The translations under genes were made by a program, and so were the position numbers. From an uncultured Oscillospiraceae bacterium (GTDB lineage Bacteria; Bacillota; Clostridia; Oscillospirales; Oscillospiraceae): DNA of 64,000 bases. The notes beneath the pieces were generated by a model that was not told the origin of the DNA, made no database searches, and saw nothing but the letters and a program-made list of their open reading frames with translations. Below are positions 41,623 to 52,325 of the stretch, in pieces. Each line of letters opens with the position of its first letter. Position 1 is the stretch's first letter. The stretch lies in assembly GCA_934654755.1 (NCBI GenBank), contig CAKUGQ010000001.1:1-64000 (forward strand), given 5' to 3'.

Positions 41623-43593
41623 ATGAATAAAAAACTGCGGCGTCTGCTCCAGCCGAGCATGGCCGTTTACTTCGTCATTCTTCTGCTGTTTGTGGGCGCA
41701 GCCTTTGCCGTGCGCAGCTATTGGCTGGCGGGCATCGAGGCGGCGGTTACGGCGGCCTGTCTTGCGGGTTATCGCTGGCGCGAGGCGCGCCGCCGCAAGG
41801 CGATCAACGACTATGTTCTGGCGACGAACGAGATGATGAACCGCACCTCCGGCGGAGAGGTGCCGTTTCCGGTCGCCATGCTGCGGCCGGGCGACGGCGA
41901 GCTGATCTGGTACAACAGGCCCTTTGAGGAGCTGACGGAGCTGGCTGACCGTGCGCAGGTACGGAGCTTCTGCGAGCTGTTTCCGGATTTTTCGCTTGAC
42001 TGGCTGAGCGCGGGTAAGCAGGCTGCGCCGGAGGAGCTGCGCTATCACGGCCGCCGGTTCCGCGTGAGCGGAAGTCCCGTGCGCGACGCTTCGGCGGGAG
42101 AGCCGATGGCGATGCTTTATTTTCAGGATCTGACCGAGCTTTTGCAGGTGCGCGACGAATACATCCGTTCGCGCCCGATGGTGGCCATTGTGCTGATCGA
42201 CAATTACGAGGAGTTGACGAACAATCTGCCGGATGCGACCATCTCCGCGCTCAATGCACAGCTCAATACCTTCATCAACGAATGGGCCGACCGCTACGGC
42301 GGCTTGCTGCGCAGGCTGGAACGCAACCGTTATCTGCTGTTGCTGGAGGCGAAGGCGCTTGCGCCCATTGCCGAGGAGAAGTTTTCTCTGCTTGAATCCA
42401 TCCGTACCGTGACGAACCCGGCGGGTGTGGCGGCGACGGTATCCATCGGTATCGGTAAGGACGGCGTGGACTTCCGCGAGGACTATGACTTTGCGGCTCT
42501 GTCCATCGAAATGTCGCTCTCGCGCGGCGGCGATCAGGCCGTCGTCAAGGATCGCTACGATTTTGCGTTCTTCGGCGGACGGATTCAGCAGAATGAGCGC
42601 CGCACAAAGGTCAAGTCCCGCGTGATGGCCTCGTCGCTGTCCGAGTTGATCGCGCAATCCGGACAGGTGTTCATCATGGGGCACAAGATGGCGGATCTGG
42701 ACGCCGTGGGCGCCGCCGTAGGCGTGTGCTGCCTGTGCCGTAAAAAGGGGAAGACGGCGCATATCGTGATCGATCTGCAGCGCAACGCTTCGGCATCGCT
42801 GATTAGCCTGCTGCGGCAGATGCCGGAGTACGCCGAGACCTTCGTGTCCGATCAGGAAGCGCTGCTTGCCGCCAATCCCAACAGCCTTCTGGTTGTGGTC
42901 GATACGAACCGGCCGGATCAGGTGGAGTGTAAATCGCTTCTGGAGGCCGTCCGTCGTGTCGTGGTGATCGATCACCACCGCCGCGCCGCCGATTATATCG
43001 AGCAGCCCGTGCTGAGCCTGCACGAGACGTCAGCCTCTTCCGCTTCGGAACTGGTCACGGAGCTTTTGCAGTATTCCGTCGAGCCGACCGACATTCTGCC
43101 GAACGAGGCCGCCGCGCTTCTGGCGGGCATCGTGCTTGATACGAAAAACTTCAGTCTGCATACCGGCAGCCGCACCTTTGAAGCCGCGGCCTTTCTGCGG
43201 CGCATCGGTGCGGATACCGTGGAGGTCAAAAAACTGTTCCAGAACGATCTGTCCGCTACGGTTGCGCGCTTCCGCATTGTGCAGACTGCGCGGCTCTACC
43301 GCGCCAATATTGCCATTGCCGCGCTGGACTACACCGTGACGCGCACGTTGGCTGCACAGGCAGCCGACGAGCTGCTGAACATCTCCGGTGTGGAGGCGTC
43401 GTTCGTCCTGTATCCGCAGGACGATCAGGTCAATATCTCCGCGCGCTCTATCGGCGACGCAAACGTGCAGATCATCCTTGAGCCGCTCGGCGGCGGCGGA
43501 AACGCCGCTACGGCGGGCGCACAGATGAAGAACACCACCGTGCCCGCCGCCTATGACGCGCTCATCACTTCCATCAACAAATATTACAACTGA
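41623..43593 (+). CDS. gdpP: Cyclic-di-AMP phosphodiesterase GdpP
   Basis: 656 residues from ATG 41623. Two membrane helices at about 11-58, a PAS-like domain about 75-165, a degenerate GGDEF domain about 170-300 without the GGDEF signature, then DHH/DHHA1 phosphodiesterase: FIMGHKMADLDAVGAAVG, VVVDTNRPDQ, VVIDHHRRAADYI (DHH motif) and a Gly-rich GGGGNAATAGAQMK near the end. It hydrolyses c-di-AMP, controlling osmolyte and cell wall balance. The order gdpP-rplI-dnaB is the same as yybT-rplI-dnaC in Bacillus. Confidence 0.96.
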   Translation: MNKKLRRLLQPSMAVYFVILLLFVGAAFAVRSYWLAGIEAAVTAACLAGYRWREARRRKAINDYVLATNEMMNRTSGGEVPFPVAMLRPGDGELIWYNRPFEELTELADRAQVRSFCELFPDFSLDWLSAGKQAAPEELRYHGRRFRVSGSPVRDASAGEPMAMLYFQDLTELLQVRDEYIRSRPMVAIVLIDNYEELTNNLPDATISALNAQLNTFINEWADRYGGLLRRLERNRYLLLLEAKALAPIAEEKFSLLESIRTVTNPAGVAATVSIGIGKDGVDFREDYDFAALSIEMSLSRGGDQAVVKDRYDFAFFGGRIQQNERRTKVKSRVMASSLSELIAQSGQVFIMGHKMADLDAVGAAVGVCCLCRKKGKTAHIVIDLQRNASASLISLLRQMPEYAETFVSDQEALLAANPNSLLVVVDTNRPDQVECKSLLEAVRRVVVIDHHRRAADYIEQPVLSLHETSASSASELVTELLQYSVEPTDILPNEAAALLAGIVLDTKNFSLHTGSRTFEAAAFLRRIGADTVEVKKLFQNDLSATVARFRIVQTARLYRANIAIAALDYTVTRTLAAQAADELLNISGVEASFVLYPQDDQVNISARSIGDANVQIILEPLGGGGNAATAGAQMKNTTVPAAYDALITSINKYYN

Positions 43594-43607
43594 CAGGAGG
43601 AAATACC

Positions 43608-44054
43608 ATGAAGGTGATTTTATTGCAGGACGTCCGCGGAAAGGGTAAGCGCGGCCAGATGCTTGAGGTTTCGGACGGCTATGCCCGAAACTATATGCTT
43701 CCGCGCAAGCTTGCCGTCGAGGCGACTCCCGATGCCGTCAATACCATGAATATGACCGACAAGGCCAACGCCGAAAAGCGCCAGCGTGAGCGCGAGGAGG
43801 CCTTTGCCGTGGCGAAGAAACTCAAGGAGCTGACCGTGACCGTGACTGCCAAGGGCGGCGGTGCGGGACGTCTGTTCGGCTCCGTTACCACGCAGGAGAT
43901 TGCCGATGCGCTGCGTGCACAGACCGGTATCGAGTTGGATAAGCGTAAGCTGGTGCTCGACGAGCCGATCAAGACCGTCGGCAGCTATACCGTTAAGTGC
44001 AAGCTCGGCTACGAAATCAACGCCGAGCTGAAGATCGTCATCGAGGAGCAGTAA
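43608..44054 (+). CDS. rplI: 50S ribosomal protein L9
   Basis: 148 residues. The L9 start MKVILLQDVRGKGKRGQMLEVSDGYARNYMLPRKLAVEAT is unmistakable. A long connecting helix (about 45-75) leads to the C-terminal rRNA-binding domain with LFGSVTTQEIADAL. It is 14 bp downstream of gdpP, with a strong AGGAGG site, and upstream of dnaB. A structural ribosomal protein that limits frame slippage. Confidence 0.98.
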   Translation: MKVILLQDVRGKGKRGQMLEVSDGYARNYMLPRKLAVEATPDAVNTMNMTDKANAEKRQREREEAFAVAKKLKELTVTVTAKGGGAGRLFGSVTTQEIADALRAQTGIELDKRKLVLDEPIKTVGSYTVKCKLGYEINAELKIVIEEQ

Positions 44055-44089
44055 ACGCCCCGAAAGAACACAGAGGGGAGGAAAGACCC

Positions 44090-45442
44090 ATGCCGACGGA
44101 GGATCTTCTGGCGCGGCAGGCGCCGCATTCGCTGGAAGCGGAACAGGCCGTGCTCGGCTCCATGCTTATCGACAGTCGATGTGTCAACGAAGTCGTCGGG
44201 CTGCTGCGCCCGGAGGATTTTTATTTACAGACAAATCGCGAGATTTATGAAACCATCTATGCGATGTTTGCCTATTCGCAGGTGATCGACCCCGTTACGG
44301 TGCTCGATAAGATGCGTGAGCGCGGCGTGTTCGACGAACAAAGCTCCGCGAAATACGTTGCGCAGCTCATGGAGATCACCCCGACGGCGGCGAATGTCAG
44401 GCAATATGCGCAGATCGTCCACGATAAGGCCGTGCTGCGCAATCTTTCCGTTGCCGCCGCAGACATTACGGAAATGGTCTATGAAGGCGTCGGCAGCACA
44501 CAGGACATTCTGGAGGCGGCGGAAAAAAAGGTTTTTGCGCTGCGCCGCGGCAATTCCAACGATTCGCTGGAGCATGTCGGCACCATCCTGCTCAAGGTCT
44601 TTGACCGCCTGAGTGAGTTGGCCGAGTCCGGCAGCGAAATCCCCGGCCTTTCCACCGGTCTGCGCGATCTGGACCGTGCCATCAACGGACTGAACAAGTC
44701 CGATCTGATCCTGCTTGCGGCCCGTCCGGGCATGGGAAAGTCTGCCATGGCGCTGAATATGGCCATGAGTGTGGCGAAAAAGAATCCGAAGCGCACCGTA
44801 GCCGTTTTCTCGCTGGAAATGTCCAAGGCGCAGCTTGTCACTCGCCTGATTGCAGGCGAGAGCTTTGTTGATCTCGGCAAGCTGACCACGGGACGTCTGA
44901 GCGAGGACGAATGGACGAAGATCGGCACGGCCGCCGCCGCTCTGGCACAGACCGATCTGCGCATTGACGATAATCCCAGTCTTTCCGTGGCAGAGATGAA
45001 CGCCAAATGCCGCCGGATCGATGACCTTGCGATGGTCATCATTGACTATTTACAGCTTATGACCTCTGCGGGCGGCCGCAGCTACAGCGGCGAGAACCGA
45101 CAGCAGGTCGTTTCGGATATCTCCCGCAGCCTGAAAATTATGGCCAAGGAGCTGAATGTGCCGGTTTTGTGCCTGTCGCAGCTCTCACGTGCGAACGAAA
45201 GCCGCTCGGACAAGCGCCCGATGCTTTCGGATCTGCGCGAATCCGGCGCAATCGAACAGGATGCGGACGAGGTGCTGTTCCTTTATCGCGAGGATTATTA
45301 CAACAAGGACACCGAAAAGCAGAACATTGCCGAGTGCATCGTTGCCAAAAACCGTCACGGCGAAACGGGCACCGTCGAGCTGCAATGGCTGCCGCAGTTT
45401 ACCACATATGCCGACCGGGAGTGGCGTCACAGTGAGGGCTGA
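44090..45442 (+). CDS. dnaB: Replicative DNA helicase
   Basis: 450 residues from ATG 44090 (GGGGAGGAAAG upstream; the open frame to 43997 lies within rplI). The N-terminal domain HSLEAEQAVLGSMLIDSRCVNEV interacts with primase. The RecA-like core has Walker A ARPGMGKSAMALNMA, then FSLEMSKAQLVTRL, Walker B MVIIDYLQLM and LSQLSRANESRSDKRPMLSDLRESGAIEQDAD. Hexameric helicase that opens the replication fork. No intein. Last 11 bases overlap tilS. Confidence 0.97.
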   Translation: MPTEDLLARQAPHSLEAEQAVLGSMLIDSRCVNEVVGLLRPEDFYLQTNREIYETIYAMFAYSQVIDPVTVLDKMRERGVFDEQSSAKYVAQLMEITPTAANVRQYAQIVHDKAVLRNLSVAAADITEMVYEGVGSTQDILEAAEKKVFALRRGNSNDSLEHVGTILLKVFDRLSELAESGSEIPGLSTGLRDLDRAINGLNKSDLILLAARPGMGKSAMALNMAMSVAKKNPKRTVAVFSLEMSKAQLVTRLIAGESFVDLGKLTTGRLSEDEWTKIGTAAAALAQTDLRIDDNPSLSVAEMNAKCRRIDDLAMVIIDYLQLMTSAGGRSYSGENRQQVVSDISRSLKIMAKELNVPVLCLSQLSRANESRSDKRPMLSDLRESGAIEQDADEVLFLYREDYYNKDTEKQNIAECIVAKNRHGETGTVELQWLPQFTTYADREWRHSEG

Positions 45443-46778
45443 GGTTCTGGCCTTCTGCCGGAAAAACGCGCTGTTTTCTCCCGGCGAGCGCGTTTGCTGC
45501 GCCGTTTCCGGCGGTGCGGACTCCGTGGCGCTGCTGACCGTACTGCACGAGCTGTCCGGCGATCTGGAGCTCCGACTGACGGCGGCGCACTTCAATCACT
45601 GTCTGCGCGGAGAGGAATCCGAGCGCGACGAGCGCTTTGTGCGTGCGCTGTGCGGAAGGCTGAATGTCCCTCTGACCGTCGGACGCGGTGACGTTGCCGC
45701 ACTGACTGCGCGGAGCGGGCTGTCGACGGAGACGGCGGCACGCCGCCTGCGCTATGCGTTTTTCGACACGCTGGACAGCGACCGCATCGCCACTGCGCAC
45801 ACTGCCGGGGATAATGCCGAAACGGTGTTGCTCCAGCTCCTGCGCGGCGCAGGTCTGCGCGGTTTGAGCGGAATCCCCGCAGCGCGCGGGCGTTTTGTCC
45901 GTCCGCTTTTGGGCGTTACCCGCGCGCAGCTTGAGACGTATTTGCGCGAAAGGGGGGAGACGTGGGTCGTGGATTCGACCAATCTTGACGACGCCTGCGC
46001 CCGAAACCGTCTGCGCCACCGCGTTATGCCGGAACTGGAGCGGCAGTCGCCGGGTTTCGCGGCCAGACTGACGCCGCGCTGCGCCGTGCTGCGCGAGGAG
46101 GATGCATTCCTTGACGTGCAGGCGGCTGCACTTTTGCGGCCGAAAGCGGAAGGCTGGGCCGTTGCGCCGATCTTAAACGCGCCGCCCGTATTGCAGCGCC
46201 GTGCGCTGCGGCAGGTGCTTGCGACGGTCTACCCGCAGGACGTCTCGCTGGCGCATATCGAAGCGCTGCGTGCGCTTCTGGCAAACCCCAGCCCATCGGC
46301 GCGGCTTACGCTGCCCGGCGGCTTTCTTGCCGAACGGCGCTACGACCGTTTTTTACTGACGCGGTCTGAAGTACGGCGCTTTTCGCCGCAGGTGCTTTTG
46401 CTGCCCGGCGCGGTCGCTTTGGAAAGCGGCTGGACGGTACAATGCAAATTTGAAGAAAAACCGGAAAAAATCAGAAATTCCCCGTTTCTTTTTTCGCTGT
46501 CGTGTGCTATGATACGAGGAAAGACCGTGCTTTTGCGGCCGCGCTGTGCCGGCGACCGGCTGATGCTGGCAAACGGCTCGCACGCTACGGTAAAAAAGCT
46601 GTTCATTGACCGCAAGCTCCCCCGCGCACTGCGCGACGCACTGCCCGTTTTCGAGTGCGGCGGCGTGGTATTGGCGGCGGCCGGCCTCGGCGCAAGCCGG
46701 GATGCCCTGCCGGCGGAGGGACAGGCGGCGTGGATAATTTGTGTAACAGAGAAAGAGGAGATTCAACATGCACAATGA
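45432..46778 (+). CDS. tilS: tRNA(Ile)-lysidine synthase
   Basis: 448 residues. The frame is open far into dnaB, but the PP-loop protein must begin near GTG 45432 (start of the CFCRKN-like helix, 11 bases inside dnaB). PP-loop VSGGADSVALLTVL, HFNHCLRGEESERDERFV, ATAHTAGDNAETVLLQLLRGAGLRGLSGI and RNRLRHRVMPEL are the TilS blocks. It converts C34 of tRNA-Ile(CAU) to lysidine so that AUA is read as Ile. The C-terminal domain carries the TilS GDRLMLANGSHATVKKLFIDRKLPRALRD motif. It is followed by hpt and ftsH, a conserved order. Confidence 0.94.
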   Translation: MRAEVLAFCRKNALFSPGERVCCAVSGGADSVALLTVLHELSGDLELRLTAAHFNHCLRGEESERDERFVRALCGRLNVPLTVGRGDVAALTARSGLSTETAARRLRYAFFDTLDSDRIATAHTAGDNAETVLLQLLRGAGLRGLSGIPAARGRFVRPLLGVTRAQLETYLRERGETWVVDSTNLDDACARNRLRHRVMPELERQSPGFAARLTPRCAVLREEDAFLDVQAAALLRPKAEGWAVAPILNAPPVLQRRALRQVLATVYPQDVSLAHIEALRALLANPSPSARLTLPGGFLAERRYDRFLLTRSEVRRFSPQVLLLPGAVALESGWTVQCKFEEKPEKIRNSPFLFSLSCAMIRGKTVLLRPRCAGDRLMLANGSHATVKKLFIDRKLPRALRDALPVFECGGVVLAAAGLGASRDALPAEGQAAWIICVTEKEEIQHAQ

Positions 46779-47307
46779 CATTGCACGTATCCTTTTGACG
46801 GAGCAGCAGCTTCGCAATCGCATTACCGAGCTGGGTAAGCAGCTCGCCGAGGATTATCAGGACAAGGAGCCGATTTTCATCGGAATCCTCAAAGGCGTTA
46901 TCGTTTTCTTCGCCGATATGGTCCGTGCGACGCAGATTCCCTGTCAGTTCGATTTTATCGTTGCCTCGTCTTATGGGGCAGGCACCAGCACCAGCGGTAC
47001 CGTGAAGATCCTGAAGGACGTGACCTGCGACATCAAAGGCCGCCATGTTGTCATTCTTGAGGATATTCTGGATACCGGTCTGACCCTGGAGTATGTTTGC
47101 CGCCACCTGAAGGAAATGCAGCCCGCTTCTTTGAAGATCTGCACCCTGCTCGATAAGCCCGAGCGCCGCAAGGTCAATGTGTTCGCCGACTACATCGGCT
47201 ATACCATCCCGAATGAATTTGTCGTCGGCTTCGGCCTGGATTACGACGAGCGTTATCGCAATCTACCCTATGTCGGTATCCTGAAGCCGGAGGTATATAA
47301 CAAGTAA
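46768..47307 (+). CDS. hpt: Hypoxanthine phosphoribosyltransferase
   Basis: 179 residues, start ATG 46768 inside the end of tilS. PRPP loop VVILEDILDTGLTLEYV with the two acidic residues, flexible loop KDVTCDIKGR, and the C-terminal NEFVVGFGLDYDERYRNLPYVGIL. It salvages hypoxanthine/guanine to nucleotides. It sits between tilS and ftsH as in Bacillus. AAAGAGGAG is its ribosome site. Confidence 0.97.
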   Translation: MHNDIARILLTEQQLRNRITELGKQLAEDYQDKEPIFIGILKGVIVFFADMVRATQIPCQFDFIVASSYGAGTSTSGTVKILKDVTCDIKGRHVVILEDILDTGLTLEYVCRHLKEMQPASLKICTLLDKPERRKVNVFADYIGYTIPNEFVVGFGLDYDERYRNLPYVGILKPEVYNK

Positions 47308-47320
47308 AAGGAGCTTTGCT

Positions 47321-49213
<1,893 letters not shown>

Positions 49214-49223
49214 CGATTGTTCC

Positions 49224-49257
49224 AAAACGCTCCAAGCGGCTCGGCTTGGAGCGTTTT
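49224..49257 (+). terminator. Terminator of the gdpP-ftsH cluster
   Basis: Stem AAAACGCTCCAAGC / GCTTGGAGCGTTTT with a short loop. Confidence 0.88.
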
Positions 49258-49309
49258 CGGCAACGATCGCCTATAGAGAAAAAGCAGAATTTGCAGAAAG
49301 GATCGAAGT

Positions 49310-49921
49310 ATGAGCGGAATTTTATTTACGGGCTTTGCGCCCTTCGGGTCGGATACGGTAAACGGTTCGTGGGAGGCGGTTCGTGCACTTCCCGACCGCA
49401 TCGGGAATGTAACAATCTACAAACGGGAGTTGCCGGTCGTCTACGACCGCGTGCGCGACTGTCTTACTGCCTTGCTTGACGAGCTGCGGCCGCGGGCGGT
49501 TGTCTGTGTCGGTCAGGCGGCGGGACGCACTGCCGTTACGCCGGAGCTGGTGGCCGTCAACTGGCGCAGCGGTGCAATCGCCGACAACGACGGCATTCGT
49601 TACGACGGGGTGCCGATCGATGCGGCCGGACCTGCCGCGTACTTTTCTACGCTGCCCGTCCGTGCGCTGACCGAGGCGCTGTGCGCCGAAGGAATTCCGG
49701 CTTACCTGAGCCTTTCGGCGGGCGGTTATGTGTGCAACAGTACGATGTACCATCTGCTGGACTTGCTTCGCGGCCGTCCGGAAATCCCGGCGGGCTTTGT
49801 CCATGTACCCTACCTCAGTACGCAGGCCGCACAGCGGCCGAACGTCGCCTCGCTTCCGCTTGCGACCGTCACGGCGGCGCTGGAATGCATCGCGCGGCGG
49901 CTCTGCGCGGCGGAGGCCTGA
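49310..49921 (+). CDS. pcp: Pyroglutamyl-peptidase I
   Basis: 203 residues. It removes N-terminal pyroglutamate from peptides (cysteine peptidase family C15). The start ILFTGFAPFGSDTVNGSWEAV is characteristic. Catalytic residues: Glu in VTPELVAVN, Cys in LSAGGYVCNSTMY, His in GFVHVPYLSTQ. GGAAAGGATCGAAGT lies upstream of the ATG. It is 20 bp before the DUF2974 gene, probably in one transcript. Confidence 0.94.
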   Translation: MSGILFTGFAPFGSDTVNGSWEAVRALPDRIGNVTIYKRELPVVYDRVRDCLTALLDELRPRAVVCVGQAAGRTAVTPELVAVNWRSGAIADNDGIRYDGVPIDAAGPAAYFSTLPVRALTEALCAEGIPAYLSLSAGGYVCNSTMYHLLDLLRGRPEIPAGFVHVPYLSTQAAQRPNVASLPLATVTAALECIARRLCAAEA

Positions 49922-49941
49922 GCGCAAAGGAGGAATGTCCG

Positions 49942-51060
49942 ATGACGAATCTCTATGACTATCTCACATGGCGCGGCGATCTGTCCTTTGAGGCCGACCC
50001 CGTGAATGCGGTGGACGGCGTGATTTTTGCGCGATTGGCCTATCTCCCGATTGAGAAAACGGATTTCACCGGAGGGACGCTCACGCAGGCGGCGGAGGCA
50101 CTGTTTGCCCTTCCCGGGATCGGGTCGCTTGTCTGGCAGCCGGAGGATCTGCATCTGCTGCGCGCGCTGTGCAAAACCGCCCGTTTTGCTGCGCTGCCCG
50201 TGGAACGATTTGAAAGCCGTATGGATGAAAAAACACAGTTTTTTGCCATGACGCTTCGCACGGGCCCGCAGGAGCGCTTTCTTGCCTTCCGCGGCACGGA
50301 CGATTCCCTTGTCGGCTGGGAGGAGGATCTGAATATGGGCTTTACCTGCCCGGTCCCGGCGCAGAGCATGGCGGCGGACTATCTGTGCGCGGAGCCTGCG
50401 CAGGGAACGCTGCGCCTTGGCGGGCATTCCAAAGGCGGCAACCTGGCGGTTTACGCTTCGGCCTTCAGCCCGGAGGCTGTGCAGTCGCGTATTGTGCGGA
50501 TTTATAACTACGACGGCCCCGGCTTTGACGATCCTGTGCTTGTACAGACGGCCTACCGCCGCATTTGCAGCCGGATCGTCAGCTTTATCCCGCAGTCGTC
50601 GGTGGTCGGACGCCTGTTCGGACATCCGGAGCGCTGCCTGATCGTACATAGCGAGCGCATGGGCGGTGTATCGCAGCATAACATTTATAACTGGGAGATT
50701 GTCGGCAAACGTTTTGCCACATTGGAGGCACTGACCAACAGCAGCCGCTTTATTGACTCGACGGTCAAGTCGTGGCTGGCGGCGATGGACGCGCAGCAGC
50801 GTGCACAGCTTGTGGAGGTGGTCTACCGCGTCCTGACCGAGACGAATGCAACAAGCGTGCGCGAGCTGGAGGAGGATCCGTTCGGCAGCGCAAAGAATAT
50901 TGTCCGGACGCTGCGCAGTCTGGACGAACCGACGCGCAGGGGCGTGTCACAGCTCCTGTCACAGCTTGCCAAAAGTGCCAGGAGCGGCTGGAGTGACCGC
51001 AAGCAGCGCCCGCCCGAGGGCGGAGAGGTGGATTCAACGCCGGAAAAAGCGGAACAGTGA
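49942..51060 (+). CDS. DUF2974 family alpha/beta-hydrolase-like protein
   Basis: 372 residues from ATG 49942 with AAAGGAGG upstream. It begins with NLYDYLTWRGDLSFEADPVNAVDGVIFARLAYLP, the DUF2974 (Mbeg1-like) start. A lipase-type core follows: FLAFRGTDDSLVGWEEDLNMGF, nucleophile elbow LGGHSKGGNLAVYAS (Ser), YNYDGPGFDDP. The remaining 120 residues are helical and polar, ending in a Lys/Pro/Glu tail. No signal peptide. Substrate unknown; probably a cytoplasmic esterase-like enzyme. Repeats start directly after the stop. Confidence 0.87.
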   Translation: MTNLYDYLTWRGDLSFEADPVNAVDGVIFARLAYLPIEKTDFTGGTLTQAAEALFALPGIGSLVWQPEDLHLLRALCKTARFAALPVERFESRMDEKTQFFAMTLRTGPQERFLAFRGTDDSLVGWEEDLNMGFTCPVPAQSMAADYLCAEPAQGTLRLGGHSKGGNLAVYASAFSPEAVQSRIVRIYNYDGPGFDDPVLVQTAYRRICSRIVSFIPQSSVVGRLFGHPERCLIVHSERMGGVSQHNIYNWEIVGKRFATLEALTNSSRFIDSTVKSWLAAMDAQQRAQLVEVVYRVLTETNATSVRELEEDPFGSAKNIVRTLRSLDEPTRRGVSQLLSQLAKSARSGWSDRKQRPPEGGEVDSTPEKAEQ

Positions 51061-51112
51061 CCGAAAGCGGGCCGTCCTCCGGGACGGCCTCAGGCTGTCA
51101 AAAAAGCCTGAT

Positions 51113-51290
51113 CGGTCATTGCGAGGGGGACACAGCCTGTTTACCTGTCATTGCGAGGAGCGAAGCGACGCGGCAATCTGATGCGGGATTCTACATGAGA
51201 TTGCCACGGGCGGCAGAGCCGCCCTCGCAATGACAGGTGTTCGGTACAAGAGATTGCCACGGCCACTGGCGTGGCCTCGCAATGACATAT
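51113..51290. repeat. Dispersed-repeat units left of MITE-like copy 2
   Basis: Four to five TCATTGCGAG-family units, cores GAGCGAAGCGACGCGGC, GGGCGGCAGAGCCGCCC and GGCCACTGGCGTGGCC. The region 51061-51725 has no gene. Confidence 0.85.
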
Positions 51291-51317
51291 CGTTCCTGCC
51301 GCCCGCGCAAGGACATA

Positions 51318-51502
51318 ACCGCCGCACAGCGGCGGCAGGGCTTCCCCTCAAGGGGAAGCTGTCAGTGAGCAACGCGAGCTGACTGATGAGGTGTAGCCCA
51401 CGGATGTGGGCGTGCCAAAATCCTGCCGCCTTCGGCGGACACCTCATTCGGCCGCTCCACTCCGTTCCGCGTCCACCTTCCCCTCAAGGGGAAGGCTTTG
51501 GG
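51318..51502. mobile_element. MITE-like element, copy 2
   Basis: About 185 bp, nearly identical to 16443-16626 in the same plus-strand orientation, with the same end palindromes CTTCCCCTCAAGGGGAAG. Internal differences are few substitutions and one small indel. It lies downstream of the minus-strand prepilin gene 51726-52163, as copy 1 lies downstream of the large prepilin gene. Confidence 0.7.
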
Positions 51503-51517
51503 TGCGGCGCTCATAAC

Positions 51518-51612
51518 GTGTCATTGCGAGGAGCGGAGCGACGCGGCAATCTAAAGTCAGGTCTTGCACGAGATTGCCACGACTTGCTGACGCATGTCTC
51601 GCAATGACACAT
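51518..51612. repeat. Dispersed-repeat units right of MITE-like copy 2
   Basis: Two TCATTGCGAG-family units, GAGCGGAGCGACGCGGC and GACTTGCTGACGCATGTC (one core base broken). Confidence 0.8.
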
Positions 51613-51640
51613 TTGCCGCCGCAATGACCTTCCAATGCGG

Positions 51641-51671
51641 CAAATGCAAAGCGCCCGGCAAAGCCGGGCGC
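51641..51671 (-). terminator. Terminator of the small prepilin gene
   Basis: On the minus strand, GCGCCCGGC / GCCGGGCGC (loop TTT) followed by TTTGCATTTG. Confidence 0.7.
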
Positions 51672-51725
51672 CCGCGCGGGGATGAAGCTATTAAAAAGAG
51701 TTCCGAGTAGGTAAAGATAGATGGC

Positions 51726-52163
51726 TTACTTCGTAGAGACATAGATGGAAACGTTGTTAAGCAGACCTTCAATCATTTCAGTCGGTTGTGTCGAACCGGT
51801 GGCAGTTTCGGTATTCACTTTGCCGCCCTCTGTGGAGCCGTTCCAAACAATTTTGTAGCTCGTCGAAACATCAGGTTTCGGCGTAACGATAGTTGTGGAG
51901 AACTGCCCCTTTTCAGCCTTGAACCAGTAGTCCTTATCGCCGGTGGTGACCTTGATATAAGCATCCTTGCCAGTAAAATCCTGAGCGTGCTCGGCAATAT
52001 AGGCATTCCAGGAGCTGCGCGCGGCTTGGAGCGCATTCGATTCCTGAGCCTTCGAGATCACATTGCTGAACGTCGGAATCAGCACTGCTGCGAGGATCGC
52101 GATGACGGCGATGACGATGACGAGCTCTACAATGGTAAAGCCCTTTTTACGATGGGTTTTCAT
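51726..52163 (-). CDS. Small prepilin-like protein
   Basis: 145 residues, ordinary pilin size. The leader MKTHRKKG precedes the cleavage site before Phe; Glu5 and the hydrophobic helix follow (FTIVELVIVIAVIAILAAVL). The first 35 residues are close to those of the large prepilin at 14203. The short globular head is rich in Thr/Lys and has no Cys. AAGGAGAG precedes the ATG. It is transcribed away from an XRE regulator gene, with two palindromic sites and back-to-back promoters between them. No secretion or pilus machinery is nearby, so it would rely on genes elsewhere. Confidence 0.92.
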   Translation of the reverse strand: MKTHRKKGFTIVELVIVIAVIAILAAVLIPTFSNVISKAQESNALQAARSSWNAYIAEHAQDFTGKDAYIKVTTGDKDYWFKAEKGQFSTTIVTPKPDVSTSYKIVWNGSTEGGKVNTETATGSTQPTEMIEGLLNNVSIYVSTK

Positions 52164-52228
52164 GTTGATACTCTCCTTAGAAATAGTCTGTCGGCTCGAC
52201 TCGAATCCGATCGGCCGACGATGGCTCT

Positions 52229-52257
52229 ATTCTAGCAGGAAAATTTCCGTTTGTCAA
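52229..52257 (-). promoter_or_regulatory. Promoter of the small prepilin gene
   Basis: On the minus strand: TTGACA, 17 bp, TAGAAT. The -35 shares its bases with the -35 of the divergent XRE promoter. Confidence 0.8.
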
Positions 52258-52279
52258 GTACAACTATCAAAATGATAAT
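52251..52279 (+). promoter_or_regulatory. Promoter of the second XRE gene
   Basis: TTGTCA, 17 bp, GATAAT; the -10 overlaps the palindrome 52265-52277. Confidence 0.55.
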
Positions 52280-52307
52280 GCAATATCCTTTCGGTTATCA
52301 TATGATA
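52265..52307. promoter_or_regulatory. Twin palindromes, probable XRE operators
   Basis: TATCAAAATGATA (52265-52277) and TATCATATGATA (52296-52307) share the TATCA...TGATA half sites. The first lies between the two promoters, the second in the XRE leader, consistent with autoregulation. Confidence 0.6.
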
Positions 52308-52325
52308 CGGGCACGAAAGGGGTGC

